64,000 bases of DNA from Nitzschia sp. pyKryTriq1 (taxonomy: Eukaryota > Bacillariophyta > Bacillariophyceae > Bacillariales > Bacillariaceae). Below the pieces are notes generated by a model. The model did not search any database and was not told where the DNA came from. It saw nothing but the letters and a program-made list of their open reading frames with translations. Shown here piece after piece: positions 9,173 through 20,168 of the stretch. The position numbers were made by a program, and so were the translations under genes. Location of the stretch: NCBI GenBank assembly GCA_956465555.1, contig OY101118.1:558001-622000 (forward strand), in the 5' to 3' direction. The stretch's first letter is position 1. Each line of letters opens with the position of its first letter.

Positions 9173-12100
9173 CTAGCTAGGAGGAGCTGGAATTTGAAAC
9201 CGCGGGCAAAACTGACTCAGTCCGAGTTGAGAGACTACATCGTAAAGGTCGGTAGTACTGTCCTTCGAACACGAAGCCTCGGTACCTGTATTTTGGTTCA
9301 TTCTAGTACTCGTAGTGGTGGGTGGTCGACACGTCCCGGTCGTCATGGCGATACAAAATTGGTGCGCATGGGCCGATCCTTCTTGGGCAAAGACGAAGGT
9401 CCGATTCAACTGCAAGGTGTCTTCTTGAAAGCAAATGGACGGAGTGATACATCCCCGATCTCGTAACTTGCGCCACTGAGCCTTGGGACCAAAATAAACA
9501 GCGTGATCGTTCAAACTTCCCATGGCCGTGGACGTCAACAAGGCCCCACAAGGAGCATGCTCCACCAAATCGATATTGTCGGTGCGACAAAGCGAAGAAC
9601 CGTGCAGAATATCGCATTTAATGGGGGAGGAGGGATGCTCGATGCTGAGACTACTAATATCACTAGAAGCCGGGGATCCAAGATGGCGGCCCGACAAAAT
9701 GGCTGGAACTGTCCTGCAGGAATCACCAGCCACGTAATCGAGATGATGTTGCGTGAATGGATACGTTTGGTTCAATTGTTTCCAAATTGGAAGCTGATAT
9801 TTTCGATCGAATTTGTCAAAACTTAGAATGCGGAGTGGGTGCGGAGATTCCGCAACGGCGTGGGCAAAGAGAGCAAGCGAATGGCCCGAACCAAACCCCG
9901 TCTCGCACAGCGTCACTTCCCGATCCAAGCGAGATACAATCGTCTGAACTAGCGTAGTCAATAGAGATGCCTGACGAGGATAAAGAAAAATCCCACCAGA
10001 TACTCGATCATTGGAGTAGTTTTTGGCCAGGACATCATCAATGGTACTCCATGTTTTCGTGACATTGGTGCTCAGCTTGGTATCTGCGTCGCAGGCTGAC
10101 AAATGAAAATCATTCGCAGAAGAAATGTTATGTCCAATTTGGTTCCCCTTGGTTTGTGCAAGTGCTTCTTTGACCTTGGAAAAGTCGAATAAAGCATTGG
10201 ATCCTAAGGCTTGCCATGACATGCTAACGCTGGGCTTACTGGTATTGGTACGGGCCTTAGGCAGATCTTTTTCTGCCACGACGGGTGGGACTTTGTACTT
10301 CCGACAGAACTTGCCTTGCTGGGACTCCAAAGCATTACAGATACCAAAACTTGGGACAATACTCCGTTCTCGGCAAAGCTCTTCGTCGACCCTTGCCTCC
10401 TTACACGTCCTGTCACTTGGAACAGGCATGGACAGGAGATCGTAGGTCCAGTTGGCAAGTGGTGCCAAAGGCGTGGACAGACTTTCAACTTCCATCAACG
10501 ACCGGATAGTATGGTACAAATCGTAGCCACTTGTGAGACGATTCTGATTCTCGAACAATACCTTCTTGGAGAGACTTGGGAGGGACTCAGGAACTAATAT
10601 TTCGGTCCATGGCCGTGTGTGTTCGACTTGAAGGTTGTAGTTCATTGCCGTGGGGCCTCGTTGAAGACCATGATCCGATCGGATAATAATCATTGTATTC
10701 TCGAAATCGTCCCGTGACACCATCTTCTCCAGGAAAGCCGAGAGATGTTCGTCGTACCGTTCGGCCGCCAGAAAAACTTTGGACCAGTCAGCATTGTAAA
10801 CGTGAGCAGCCAATACATTCAAAAAGGCAAATTTGGGTCGAGCTGCGTGTATATTCCACACTTGCTCCATCAGCTCAAGGGATATCCGTGCCTTTTCAAA
10901 TATACAATCTGACGCGTCGCTATCGACACAAGCTTGATCTTGCTTTTCGTATCCCCATCGGTATTCGTCGGCCACTGTCACGTTTGCTCGTTGAATGCGC
11001 AGCTCAGCAAGCCGGCAAAAGACCAAGTGGGGAGAAATATCAGAGAAAAAGGCTGGAAAGACATTGCCTTGGGTGACGTAAGGTGATCCTTCGTAGCAGA
11101 ATTCCTCACCAAAATAATTGACATAACCTAGGGAATCTGCAAGGCAAGGAAGTAGAAACGAGAAGAAGGAACAGTGAGAATACTTCCATTTCGAAGTACA
11201 AAGCAAACGGTATCACAAAATCCCACATTTTCGAAGCTTTTGATCACGTACCAGTCACACCAAACATCCAGGGTGTAAGGCGTTGAAATCTTCCCGGCTG
11301 GGGAGGGCACCAATAAATTTGCTTCGCTCCCATCCTGACCCTGTGCATTTGCAGACCATAGTGTGGTTCCGCAGGATCTTTGCAATACAGATTGGGTTCC
11401 GGTGTTTCGTGGCCGCATGAATGATCAAAACCCGACGAGAGACATCCACTCAGTGCTGCCACTTGGTTTGGAATAGAGTTCGCTCCGGCAAGCGTAATGC
11501 GTTCTGTAAAATCCGCCGAGCAGATACCATCGGAACACTCGTACGTGCCGTTGTTGGTGTAGTGAACTCGAAAGCGATGGAGGAACTCTCTCGTTTTGGG
11601 GAAGTGACGATCCGCAAAGGCCCCAGAAACCGAATCCAGTTCGAGAAAAACAATGTTGGGCAATGGTTTGGATGTTTTGGGAAGCTTCGTCTCCACTCGC
11701 TTGGCCAAGATGTTATTCTTCACCACTCGTAGTTCGAGGTGGGTAGGTTGGTCAGGACAATCCACGAGCATGAAGAATTCTTTAAACTCTGTGGGTGAGC
11801 TGTGTGTGGTCCAAGGGTGATCGTTGCACTCAAACCATCGATTTACGTTGGTGGCACACTGGCAACCTGCTGTCACATTGGCACGTATCGGTAGTACCCG
11901 TTTGGTTTCTATGTGCACGTGAGCCCTTCGTTGTTTGGGCATGTCAGCGTAGAACGAAAGGATGGAGGGCGGTATAGAGGTCTGCACCGAAAGCTCCTTT
12001 TCGATTGACCCTGATTGAGAAGTATCGAGCAAATCGCAAATCGACTGAGGGATCGTATCAACCCCCTTGCAATTCAACCTGGTTTCCGGGAGCGGTGTCA

Positions 12101-14692
12101 GAAGAGGCAATCGATTCGTAGAACCTGATTCCGCCTGTAAACTACCAGATGCTACGACCTCGATCGTACGGTGCAAATCGTAGGGTGTCATATAGCGGTT
12201 TCGATTGCCTTTGACCACCGTCTCCTCCTGACTGGTGGTAGCTTTCAGGTACAATACCGGCTGGACCATTTCTTGCTGACCAGCAAAGGACTGAGCAAAC
12301 GAACCATGAGTGGCTCCTGTATCCGAGGCGACAATGATCAAAGTGTTGTCCCATTGTTCCTTGGTCGTGATGTTCTGACGAAGTCGGGTGATAAAGTTGG
12401 ATAGCCGCTTGTCAATGGTTCCAGGCAGTATTCCTGTTTCTTCTTGGCCTTCGACAAAAGACAGAAATGCTGCCCACGTCTTGTTCTTTTTTGAATGGTA
12501 TGTCAAAAACTCACTGCTGTAATCCAAAAGATGTTGCACGGCCGGCGTATCACCGATGCAATTCGGCCGGGACGGAAGCTGGCGACACATCATGCCGTTC
12601 AGTTGGGATCCGTACTGAAGAGTGACGTTGGGAGCATTCTGAAGCACCGTAGCATTGCATCCATTACCAGCACTGAACGTCACATATCCAGCCTGGTCCA
12701 ACAAGGAATGAATGGGTTGTATGGGATTGCCACCCGACAGAATTACTTCGATCTGTTCCTTGGGAATGGTAGAAGTCGCCGTGTAATGATCCATCCTTTC
12801 TAATCCTCCCTCAACAATGGCCGCTCTGGTCATGGGCATGAATTTGTCAAAACGATCCTGGCTGACTTGCTCCAACAACAAGAACAAAATATTTGGTTGT
12901 TGTTTTGATTTGGGAGTACTGGCCTGCTTGTTTACCTTCTCTGTTTGGTTCAAAGCGGGTAAAAAGCGCGTAATGCACGTGGTGCTTTCGAGTCGTCTCA
13001 CGGTTTCCAGAAATAGAGTTGGATTCGGGCACTCCACGCACGCCATTTCCGAGGTTTCCGGTGTAGATCCACTAAACCATATTTCACGAGGTGTCTTGCC
13101 ATGGGCACATTTGGTGCGAACCACCTCTTCATGTAGCGACAACAACGACGGCGGCGACGATGATGATTGATTCGTAGTAGTAGTAGTAGTAGCAGTGATC
13201 CTTGCACGCTGTTTCATTGCATTCCAACGGGATAATAAGGGTTGCCCTCCCTGGGCGGTGGTAGTGGTAGCAGTAGTTTCTTCTGGAAATAATGAAAATG
13301 TGGTCGTCCAAGCCATTTGTGCCACACTGCCTGGACAGCTCTGATATGGAATCCCATCTCCATCGACATTGAGTACTACATCGGCCGTCTGAATTCCCGT
13401 TAAATTAATGTGCTCTTGCGCGGATGGAATGGCCATGTCCATGGTTTTGGTAGCAAAGAGATACGCCGAATACACTCGGGGAGTACTGCTACTATTTGTT
13501 GTATTTTGGGTCTTGCGATGGTTGTTGTTGTTGTTGTTGTGTCTCGGTTTGGTTGCGGCCCACGTACGAAAATGTTGAAAATACTTTTGTAGTTCCTGCG
13601 GAGTGGCAAGGACCTTGTTGGGACCATAGGGAGGAATACCGTTGTTATATTGGTATTTGCCTTCTTGCTGCTGCCGATTTGGTTGAATCATCGCCATTCT
13701 TGCCGTAGAAGTAGGAGCAAAAGCATGGGAAGCCGAAAGAATTTGAAGGTGATAACCCAACTCTAGCAGATGCATCGCGCCCTGTGTTCCATAAATGTGA
13801 TTGTCCTCTGAAATGACAATGCGAAAGACAACATAGTCTATCAAGGATTCTTGTTCTTTTGGTCCAACGAGAGTTGTTGAATTGGTAATCAAATTGTCTT
13901 GTTGACTCATATCCGATGGATCCAAAAATAATAACAAAAGTTCCGAATCGTCGTCATCGTCCAGGATGCTGTTGCTGTTGCTGTTGGTGACAGTTTCCTT
14001 GTTTCTTCTACTGTTTTGTTGTCCCCACCAGTCATCGATGGGAGAATGCTGTCCCTTGTCGTTGTCGTCACCACCACCACCACCACCACCACCACTTGTA
14101 GTAGCAATAGTACGTGTATTACTATTCACTGCCGTCACCTTGTATCCTCGTGCCTTGGCAGATAGATAAATGGATGCTGCCACATTGTAACCATAGTCGT
14201 ATTGCATTTTGGGAATGATTCTGCGTACCACATCATCCTCAGCTTCGTCGTCATTAGTGTTCCGAAGCATCGTCATCATCGTTTCCTCCAGATCCAATGC
14301 AGCTCTGGCGGCATCATTTGAGACAATCAAGGTGTGTTTTTGGTTTCTTCCGTTGTTGTGATAGGAATAGTAGAGTTGTTGTTGGGGCACAAAAGAATCA
14401 GCAACAGTAGCAGCAGCAGCAGCAGCATCCGAAGAAGAAGAAGAAGAAGAAGAAGGTATTTTTATTCGTTTGGGTGGAAACAATCGATTGACCAAGTCTC
14501 GAAAAACATATCCGAAAAAGGTCGAGTGTGGACATTCTACAACATAGGTAGGTATCCGTCGAGGATCTCGATTCCAAATATTACTGCCGTGGGTGGTGTC
14601 GTCGTAGGTTGCTCTTGTGGAGTGGTTGAAACGTTGAAAACACGCCGTTCGATTATTCAAAACTTGTATTGTTGCTTGTGGACTTGTTGTTG

Positions 14693-14723
<31 letters not shown>

Positions 14724-15230
14724 GTTGTCTGAAGCAGAGTCGTGGTAGAACGAGTACTCGGAGTTTCGACAGAGACAAGCGAGTAACTCCGGATCCATGT
14801 TGACAGCATTGGAATCATCATCATCGTGATTATTCTTGGAGTGTTGTTGTTGTTGTTGTTGTTGTTGCTGATGGTGGGAAATACCCGTATCGGTACCAGC
14901 CAATGATGATATTGGACGATCATTATTTCGACGACCCGCCGAGAGAACCTTTCGTGCTCTCGATTTCGAAATACCGGTAGGCGCAGTGTTAATGCTGGTC
15001 GTCGTCGTTGTCAATGTCGATGTCGATGTCGATGTCGATGTCCTGGTAGGAGATATGGAGAACTCTTCCAGCAGCTGTTGCGCGATGGAGGACGTCGATT
15101 GGCTTTGATAAAGTCCGGTAGTGAACAATCGCAAGGACAAGCACAAGACGTAGACAAGGATGGACAGTTTGAGAAAGAGCGTCAAGGAGGGCGCTTTCCA
15201 GACAGCTCGACCTCGTTGTTTCGTGCCCAT
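9173..15230 (-). CDS. Giant type II membrane protein: two sulfatase-like domains plus methyltransferase
   Basis: Model: complement(join(9173..11136, 11252..15230)), 1980 residues, with one 115-bp intron (GTACGT...TTGCAG) joining the split Asp codon. A transmembrane segment at about 16-36 gives a type II Golgi/ER topology. After Ser-, Thr-, Gln- and Gly-rich insertions (residues 50-470), a region YVVFRIVISEDNHIYG recalls FkbM-type proteins. Then come two domains of the DUF229/sulfatase (alkaline phosphatase) type. The first (about 770-1050) has LLLEQVSQD and SDTG in place of the usual DSVS and SDHG, so it is probably inactive. The second (about 1180-1560) has LELDSVSG near 1195 and RSDHG near 1480, with the metal and nucleophile residues kept. 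The C-terminus (about 1700-1950) has a SAM-binding motif ETGFGSGHS. A role in modifying glycans in the secretory pathway (ester removal or transfer, O-methylation) is inference. Confidence 0.8.
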
Positions 15231-16436
15231 GGTTGATCTAATGATTCTTCTCTTCCTTCTCTATTATGTATCTTCCAAGATGATAACGTGGAAAAGATGA
15301 TAAAAAAATATCTAATAATGATAGTACCGGTTGCAGCCACTCATATAGCTCTCCGCACCTTTCATGTATCGTGCAGTTCTCGTGTGGTTATCTCAACAAC
15401 GTGTATTATTCAATATTTTTTGTTTCCGCGTGGCGCTTTGACCCGTACTTGTATGTACCGAAAATATGACGGCAGGCTGGCGCGATACATTTATTTAGCC
15501 ATATAAAGTTTAAGATTTATCCTGGAATGAGACATGAAAAATGAGGCAAAAGCCCGCGCATGCAGCACCGACCGATCATCTTCCGCCCGCCGCACTGACT
15601 TGGCGCCCGAGGAGCGAGGAGTCAGTCGTCGTCTCGTCGTTCAGTCGACCGAGCGACCGAGCGACCTTCCACCCCGACCACAATGATGATGAAACGGCCG
15701 CGGTATATATAAAAGCAGCAACCATACTACGCGCATTAAAAACTGAGATCGTAAAAAATTGAGATTCGCGCGACGCGCCGTGATGCACCGCGGTAACGAG
15801 TATTGAGATTGCTGAGATCCTCCGTCTAGCGGATCTCAATTGGCAATGATGGAAATCACTCCTTTGAGAGCCCAGTAGTAACTAACACATCAGTAAAGTG
15901 ACAATGGAGGTAGGATAGTAAAGGCTAATGGCTTAAAAGGATTTTCATGCTTCGAGATCAGTAGCAATATACCAGGAGTACAAGGGTGTCATTTTAGCAC
16001 GAGAAATTCACTAGATAACCAGTCTCATTTTGAAATGGTGTAAATTGCTCTTCTGAAGCGTAAAGTAGTAGCCTAATGGTAACTAAAACATTCATTCTAC
16101 TCATCAGGGAGATATTAGAGTAAGAATTGATAGCTCTAGCAGGGTTCTTTGCACCCAGAATCCTTCTGGCTGCCGTCGTGCTATGACTGTGTATTATGCA
16201 GAAGCGTGAGGAAAACACGCAGAAAAATGTAGTCCAGTGAGTCGAAATTAATTGAGATTCTCAATTTTTTACATGCGTAGCATACCGGTACTGTACAAGT
16301 ACGCCTTCTTGCAACTTCCTTGCTCCTTGCTCGTACCGGTATTCCTCCTCATCTCAACCCCTGTTCGAAAAAAGCTTCCTGTCCCTTTAGCTTTCAATAT
16401 AAATATAAATACAACACATACTCGTATAGAAGTAGA
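15231..16436. other. Bidirectional intergenic region between two giant genes
   Basis: This 1.2 kb stretch separates two head-to-head genes of related content. It holds the possible MITE (15751-16272), a CGACCGAGCGACCGAGCGACC run near 15650, and two TACCGGTA sites at 16283-16290 and 16334-16341. An AT-rich TCAATATAAATATAAATA box about 35 bp upstream of the 16437 start may be a TATA-like element. Confidence 0.6.
15751..16272. mobile_element. Possible MITE with 14-bp terminal inverted repeats
   Basis: The sequence GTAAAAAATTGAGA at 15751-15764 is the exact reverse complement of TCTCAATTTTTTAC at 16259-16272. The 522-bp interior is AT-richer than its surroundings and has no ORF. Further GAGAT/GATCTC copies lie just inside the left end. 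No clear target-site duplication was found, so this is only a candidate for a non-autonomous DNA transposon. Confidence 0.45.
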
Positions 16437-19400
16437 ATGTTAAGTCGAAGAAGGACCAATGATACTGTGCGAAGCAGCAGCAACGGCGGAGACAGTACAA
16501 GTAGTTTACATGTACCATCGGGGAGCAATGCAAGTACTTCTGCACAAAATAACAAGACGACGCTCAGCAACAATAACAATGGATCCTCCGCTTCCTCTTC
16601 CAAATCACATTCCCGCTACCACAACAGCAAACGCAAAGGCATAATATTCTTGTGTTTACTCCTTGGTTTTGCAGTGGTGCATATTGTGATCCGACGGAAT
16701 AGCAAACAAAGCAAGAATGACGACTCCTCCTCCTCCTCCTCCTCCTCGTTATCTCTGGTCGTCGATGACTGGTCGAATCGCCTACTGGAACTCTACTCAA
16801 CAACCACAGCAACTACAGCAACAACTAATACTATTCCTCGCTTCGACGTCAATTCTCCCAACGCCATCGGAAGGGGGTCTCAAGAACCCGTCTTGTTGGA
16901 AGGTTGGAAGATTCCATCTTCTTCTTCTTCTTCGAAACAAGATCATGATCATGCTCATGCTAATGCTGATTGGACGCAACAAGGACTGATGCAACGCGTC
17001 GGACACTTTCCACAATACCTCAAAGATTTGACCGTACAGCCATTGAAAGATGCCCAAGGAAACATGTGTGTGTTGCCGGGATATGTCGTGGCGCAGTTGT
17101 TGCCACACTACGATTTGCTCTTTTTTACCAACAATCAAGAAAATGCCGAATTTATGGAGCAAGTCATAAAGCCAATATCCTCTTCCTCCTCCATTCCTGC
17201 TACGAGTACGAGTTCCATTGCTCCTCCTCCTCCTCCTCTTCAACACATTACAGGCTTTCAAGTTTTGAGTGCCATGTCGGTCGATAAATCCCATTCCTTT
17301 CATCGTCACGGAGAATCATGGTTGGGACAATTGGAAGGACGTCGACAATGGTGGTTCTTGCCACCCGAGACGTCGCCTCCGCCACCTCGCGTCAATGCGT
17401 GTGGCTATTTGAATGGCGCTTCGCCCCTACCTCCAGGCGCAACCACCATATTGCAAGAACCGGGACAAATCATTTGGTTCCCCAAAGATTGGTATCATGC
17501 GACGTGTGCTTTGGACGATTGGACTTTGGGGATTGGGGCACAACAAGGAAAGACGATTCGACAAGTGTTTGAAAAATTGGAAAAGTGGGGCGGTACCACC
17601 ACCACCACCACCACCACCACCAATGGCAAGAATGATAATACCGCTAAGAACATTATTATGACGACGGAACAGATCCAAAAGACTCTGCGAGAATGTTTAG
17701 GGGAAGAGGCCACAAAGGTTGTCAATATTAATGAGGAGGCAAAAAAGACAATCACCCAAAAAGCATCACCACCTGCATCCAGCAATACCAATACCAATAC
17801 CAACAGTAACAATAATGCGGCGACCTCCCCCGCCAAAAAGGCAGACGGTGGTGATAGCGAGTGGAAATGGTTTGATGGAGACTTGAACGCCTACTACAAT
17901 TCTCTCGAAAAGGATCACAACCGCGATCCGAATAAATTATCGGACTATGCAGTCCATCGATGGCTCGGACCCAAACGAAGTACAGAAGAACAATACCGAC
18001 TACTGGATGAAGCAGCCACCCGATTTTTGGATCCCTCACTACTCGCGGCAGGTTCAGCAGTGCAAGTCTTGGATGGAGGCTGTGGACTGGGAAGTGGTCT
18101 CATGTGGATGGAGCAACAACATCCATCATGGTCACTTACGGGATACACTGTCTCGGAAGAGCAATATAAATTCATCGACAAGCTGCCAACACACAAGTTC
18201 CACGTAAACTTGCAATCCTACGACGAATTGGCAGAGGATAGTCAATACGACTTTATCTACAGTATCGAAGCCTTGATTCATTCTCCCAATGCTACCCGCA
18301 CCATGGAAATTTGGGCCAAGCATCTCAAGCCAGGAGGTGTCATGGCGATTTTGGATGATTTTGTGGTGGGTGGTCCAGAAGAGAAGCAAACACAAGGAAT
18401 GCAAGAATTTGCCAAGTCATGGCTGGCCAATTCTCTCTTTTCGACGCAGGAATTGGGGGATATTGGAAAGCAAAATGGTTTAGAGGTCGTTCAAGACCGA
18501 GACTTGATAAAAGAATTCAATATTATCGGCTTGAACTACCGGAATAAGGTTCCCGAAATTCATCCATTTGGGGGTCGGGTGCATCAAGGATGGATGGGAT
18601 CCAAGTGGCGACAACGATTGACTGTAGAGGGCAAACTCACCTATAACTTGTTGGTGATGAAGAAGCCATCGAAGGCACCGAATCTGGACGATATCGCACG
18701 CACCTCTCGACGGATATCTACCTTGGACGAGAAGGACGGAGATATAACTTGTGCGGCGGTCCTCAACAGGGCACAGGAGGAGCGAGCCGCTCAATACACA
18801 GAGATCACACCTCAACTAATGTCCGGCCGTGGCAAAGATGGGGGTGCAAAGATGGCATGTATTTCTGGTTGGTACTGCTGTAACAAGGGGACCGACTGGT
18901 GGGATCGACTGGACAAGGAACGGACCGACAATACTGCCTTTCTGAAATTGGACCGCAACCTCTTTGGACATTACATTGATTCGTTTGCCAAACATTTGAA
19001 TGCGCATTACGCAACGCACCCCGAATCCAGCACGGGAGGACGTTTCCTAGATATCGGGGGAACGGGATCTACTGCTTCGGGAATGACACAAGTGACGAGC
19101 AAATTCCAACACTTTGCTGGTCCACTGGAATATTGGAAATTGGATTCCGATCCAGCTGCCAAGGATTTGGAACGTACTCTGTATTGCGATATTGAAGATT
19201 GTTCACGCGCCGAAACGTGTGGCTTTGATGTGACCTTTTCGCACACAGTCCTGGAGCATGCGACCCGTCCTTGGTTGGCCTTTGATACGGTTGCTCGAAT
19301 CACCAAGAAAGGTGGTCTGACGATGCATTTGGTCCCCTTTTCGTATCAATACCATGCGACTCCCGATGACAACTACCGATTCAGTCACAAAGCATTGATC

Positions 19401-19538
19401 AGTCTATTGGAAGATCGCGGCTTTGAAGTATTGGAAGTCGGCTACGACATATGTACCAAGCCGAACAACATGCTGCGGCGAGTCGATGAGCACTACGATA
19501 CAATTTGGTTGACATATGTCGTTGGAAGAAAGCTATAG
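16437..19538 (+). CDS. Type II membrane protein: cupin/JmjC-like plus two methyltransferase domains
   Basis: A single-exon gene of 1033 residues. I chose the ATG at 16437 over one at 16320 because it gives a polar N-terminus before the single transmembrane segment (about residues 68-85), and the upstream extension looks like 5' leader. A Cupin_8/JmjC-like domain (about 200-370) has FHRHGE (His289, His291, Glu293) and WFPKDWYHAT (His354), which fit Fe(II) ligands of 2-oxoglutarate oxygenases. Methyltransferase 1 (about 480-700) has VLDGGCGLGSG near 544 and LKPGGVMAILDD. Methyltransferase 2 (about 850-1033) has FLDIGGTGSTAS near 870 and SHTVLEHATRPW. Ser, Thr and Asn homopolymers link the domains. 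It is divergent from the sulfatase-like giant. A joint role in glycan hydroxylation and O-methylation is inference; substrates are unknown. Confidence 0.8.
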   Translation: MLSRRRTNDTVRSSSNGGDSTSSLHVPSGSNASTSAQNNKTTLSNNNNGSSASSSKSHSRYHNSKRKGIIFLCLLLGFAVVHIVIRRNSKQSKNDDSSSSSSSSLSLVVDDWSNRLLELYSTTTATTATTNTIPRFDVNSPNAIGRGSQEPVLLEGWKIPSSSSSSKQDHDHAHANADWTQQGLMQRVGHFPQYLKDLTVQPLKDAQGNMCVLPGYVVAQLLPHYDLLFFTNNQENAEFMEQVIKPISSSSSIPATSTSSIAPPPPPLQHITGFQVLSAMSVDKSHSFHRHGESWLGQLEGRRQWWFLPPETSPPPPRVNACGYLNGASPLPPGATTILQEPGQIIWFPKDWYHATCALDDWTLGIGAQQGKTIRQVFEKLEKWGGTTTTTTTTTNGKNDNTAKNIIMTTEQIQKTLRECLGEEATKVVNINEEAKKTITQKASPPASSNTNTNTNSNNNAATSPAKKADGGDSEWKWFDGDLNAYYNSLEKDHNRDPNKLSDYAVHRWLGPKRSTEEQYRLLDEAATRFLDPSLLAAGSAVQVLDGGCGLGSGLMWMEQQHPSWSLTGYTVSEEQYKFIDKLPTHKFHVNLQSYDELAEDSQYDFIYSIEALIHSPNATRTMEIWAKHLKPGGVMAILDDFVVGGPEEKQTQGMQEFAKSWLANSLFSTQELGDIGKQNGLEVVQDRDLIKEFNIIGLNYRNKVPEIHPFGGRVHQGWMGSKWRQRLTVEGKLTYNLLVMKKPSKAPNLDDIARTSRRISTLDEKDGDITCAAVLNRAQEERAAQYTEITPQLMSGRGKDGGAKMACISGWYCCNKGTDWWDRLDKERTDNTAFLKLDRNLFGHYIDSFAKHLNAHYATHPESSTGGRFLDIGGTGSTASGMTQVTSKFQHFAGPLEYWKLDSDPAAKDLERTLYCDIEDCSRAETCGFDVTFSHTVLEHATRPWLAFDTVARITKKGGLTMHLVPFSYQYHATPDDNYRFSHKALISLLEDRGFEVLEVGYDICTKPNNMLRRVDEHYDTIWLTYVVGRKL

Positions 19539-20168
19539 ACAATGATTGAAGGCTAAATAGCTACGGTACACTGTAGACTGAATGAATCAATCTTCTCTTG
19601 AGAAAAGAGACCTGTACAGTACTGAGTACTCTACTGTCCATAGACCTCTCTATTATTATGTACCTGGTACAGTGCCAGTACTGGGTGTAGAGAATCATGA
19701 TGATTGATTGATGATGATGATGATGATTCGCCTACACGACCTCTGAAATTCACTCTCGCGAAAGAAAATGAGGGGAAGAAAAAAGTCCAGTTAGTCAATC
19801 ATCGAGAACGAAGAATACTGAATATTACTGCACACGAAGGACGCGGCCGGCGGCCAGACAACTGGACGACTTATTAGACTAGACTTTTGCGGCAGCCAAG
19901 GATCGCACACACAAATACTGAGAGATGATATCCAGCTAATACTGTGCCTTACCGGTAGACCTTACTTCGTACATCATTTCGTAGGATCTTTGTGCGGTTA
20001 GTGTTGATGCGATTGCTCGAAGACGACGATGATAATTGTTGATTGATTTTGGTATCATACATCGGCAACACGACCATAACAGCACCGCTCTATTCTCTTC
20101 CTTAAGAACGCGATGATTACCGAGTAATCCACCTCAGCACCAGTAGATCATCCTCAATCTTCAGCGTC
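19539..20168. other. Intergenic region
   Basis: It contains TGATGATGATGATGATGATTCG repeats near 19710, palindromes of the GTACnnGTAC type and one TACCGGTA (about 19951). No gene is supported. Confidence 0.5.

Noticed and set aside
11137-11251. Break in the giant sulfatase-like gene, which would give two genes
   Set aside because: A GTACGT...TTGCAG intron joins the frames and the second domain is continuous across it.
15288-15762. Small ORFs in the divergent intergenic region
   Set aside because: No homology, no codon pattern like neighbours, and they overlap the promoter region and candidate MITE.
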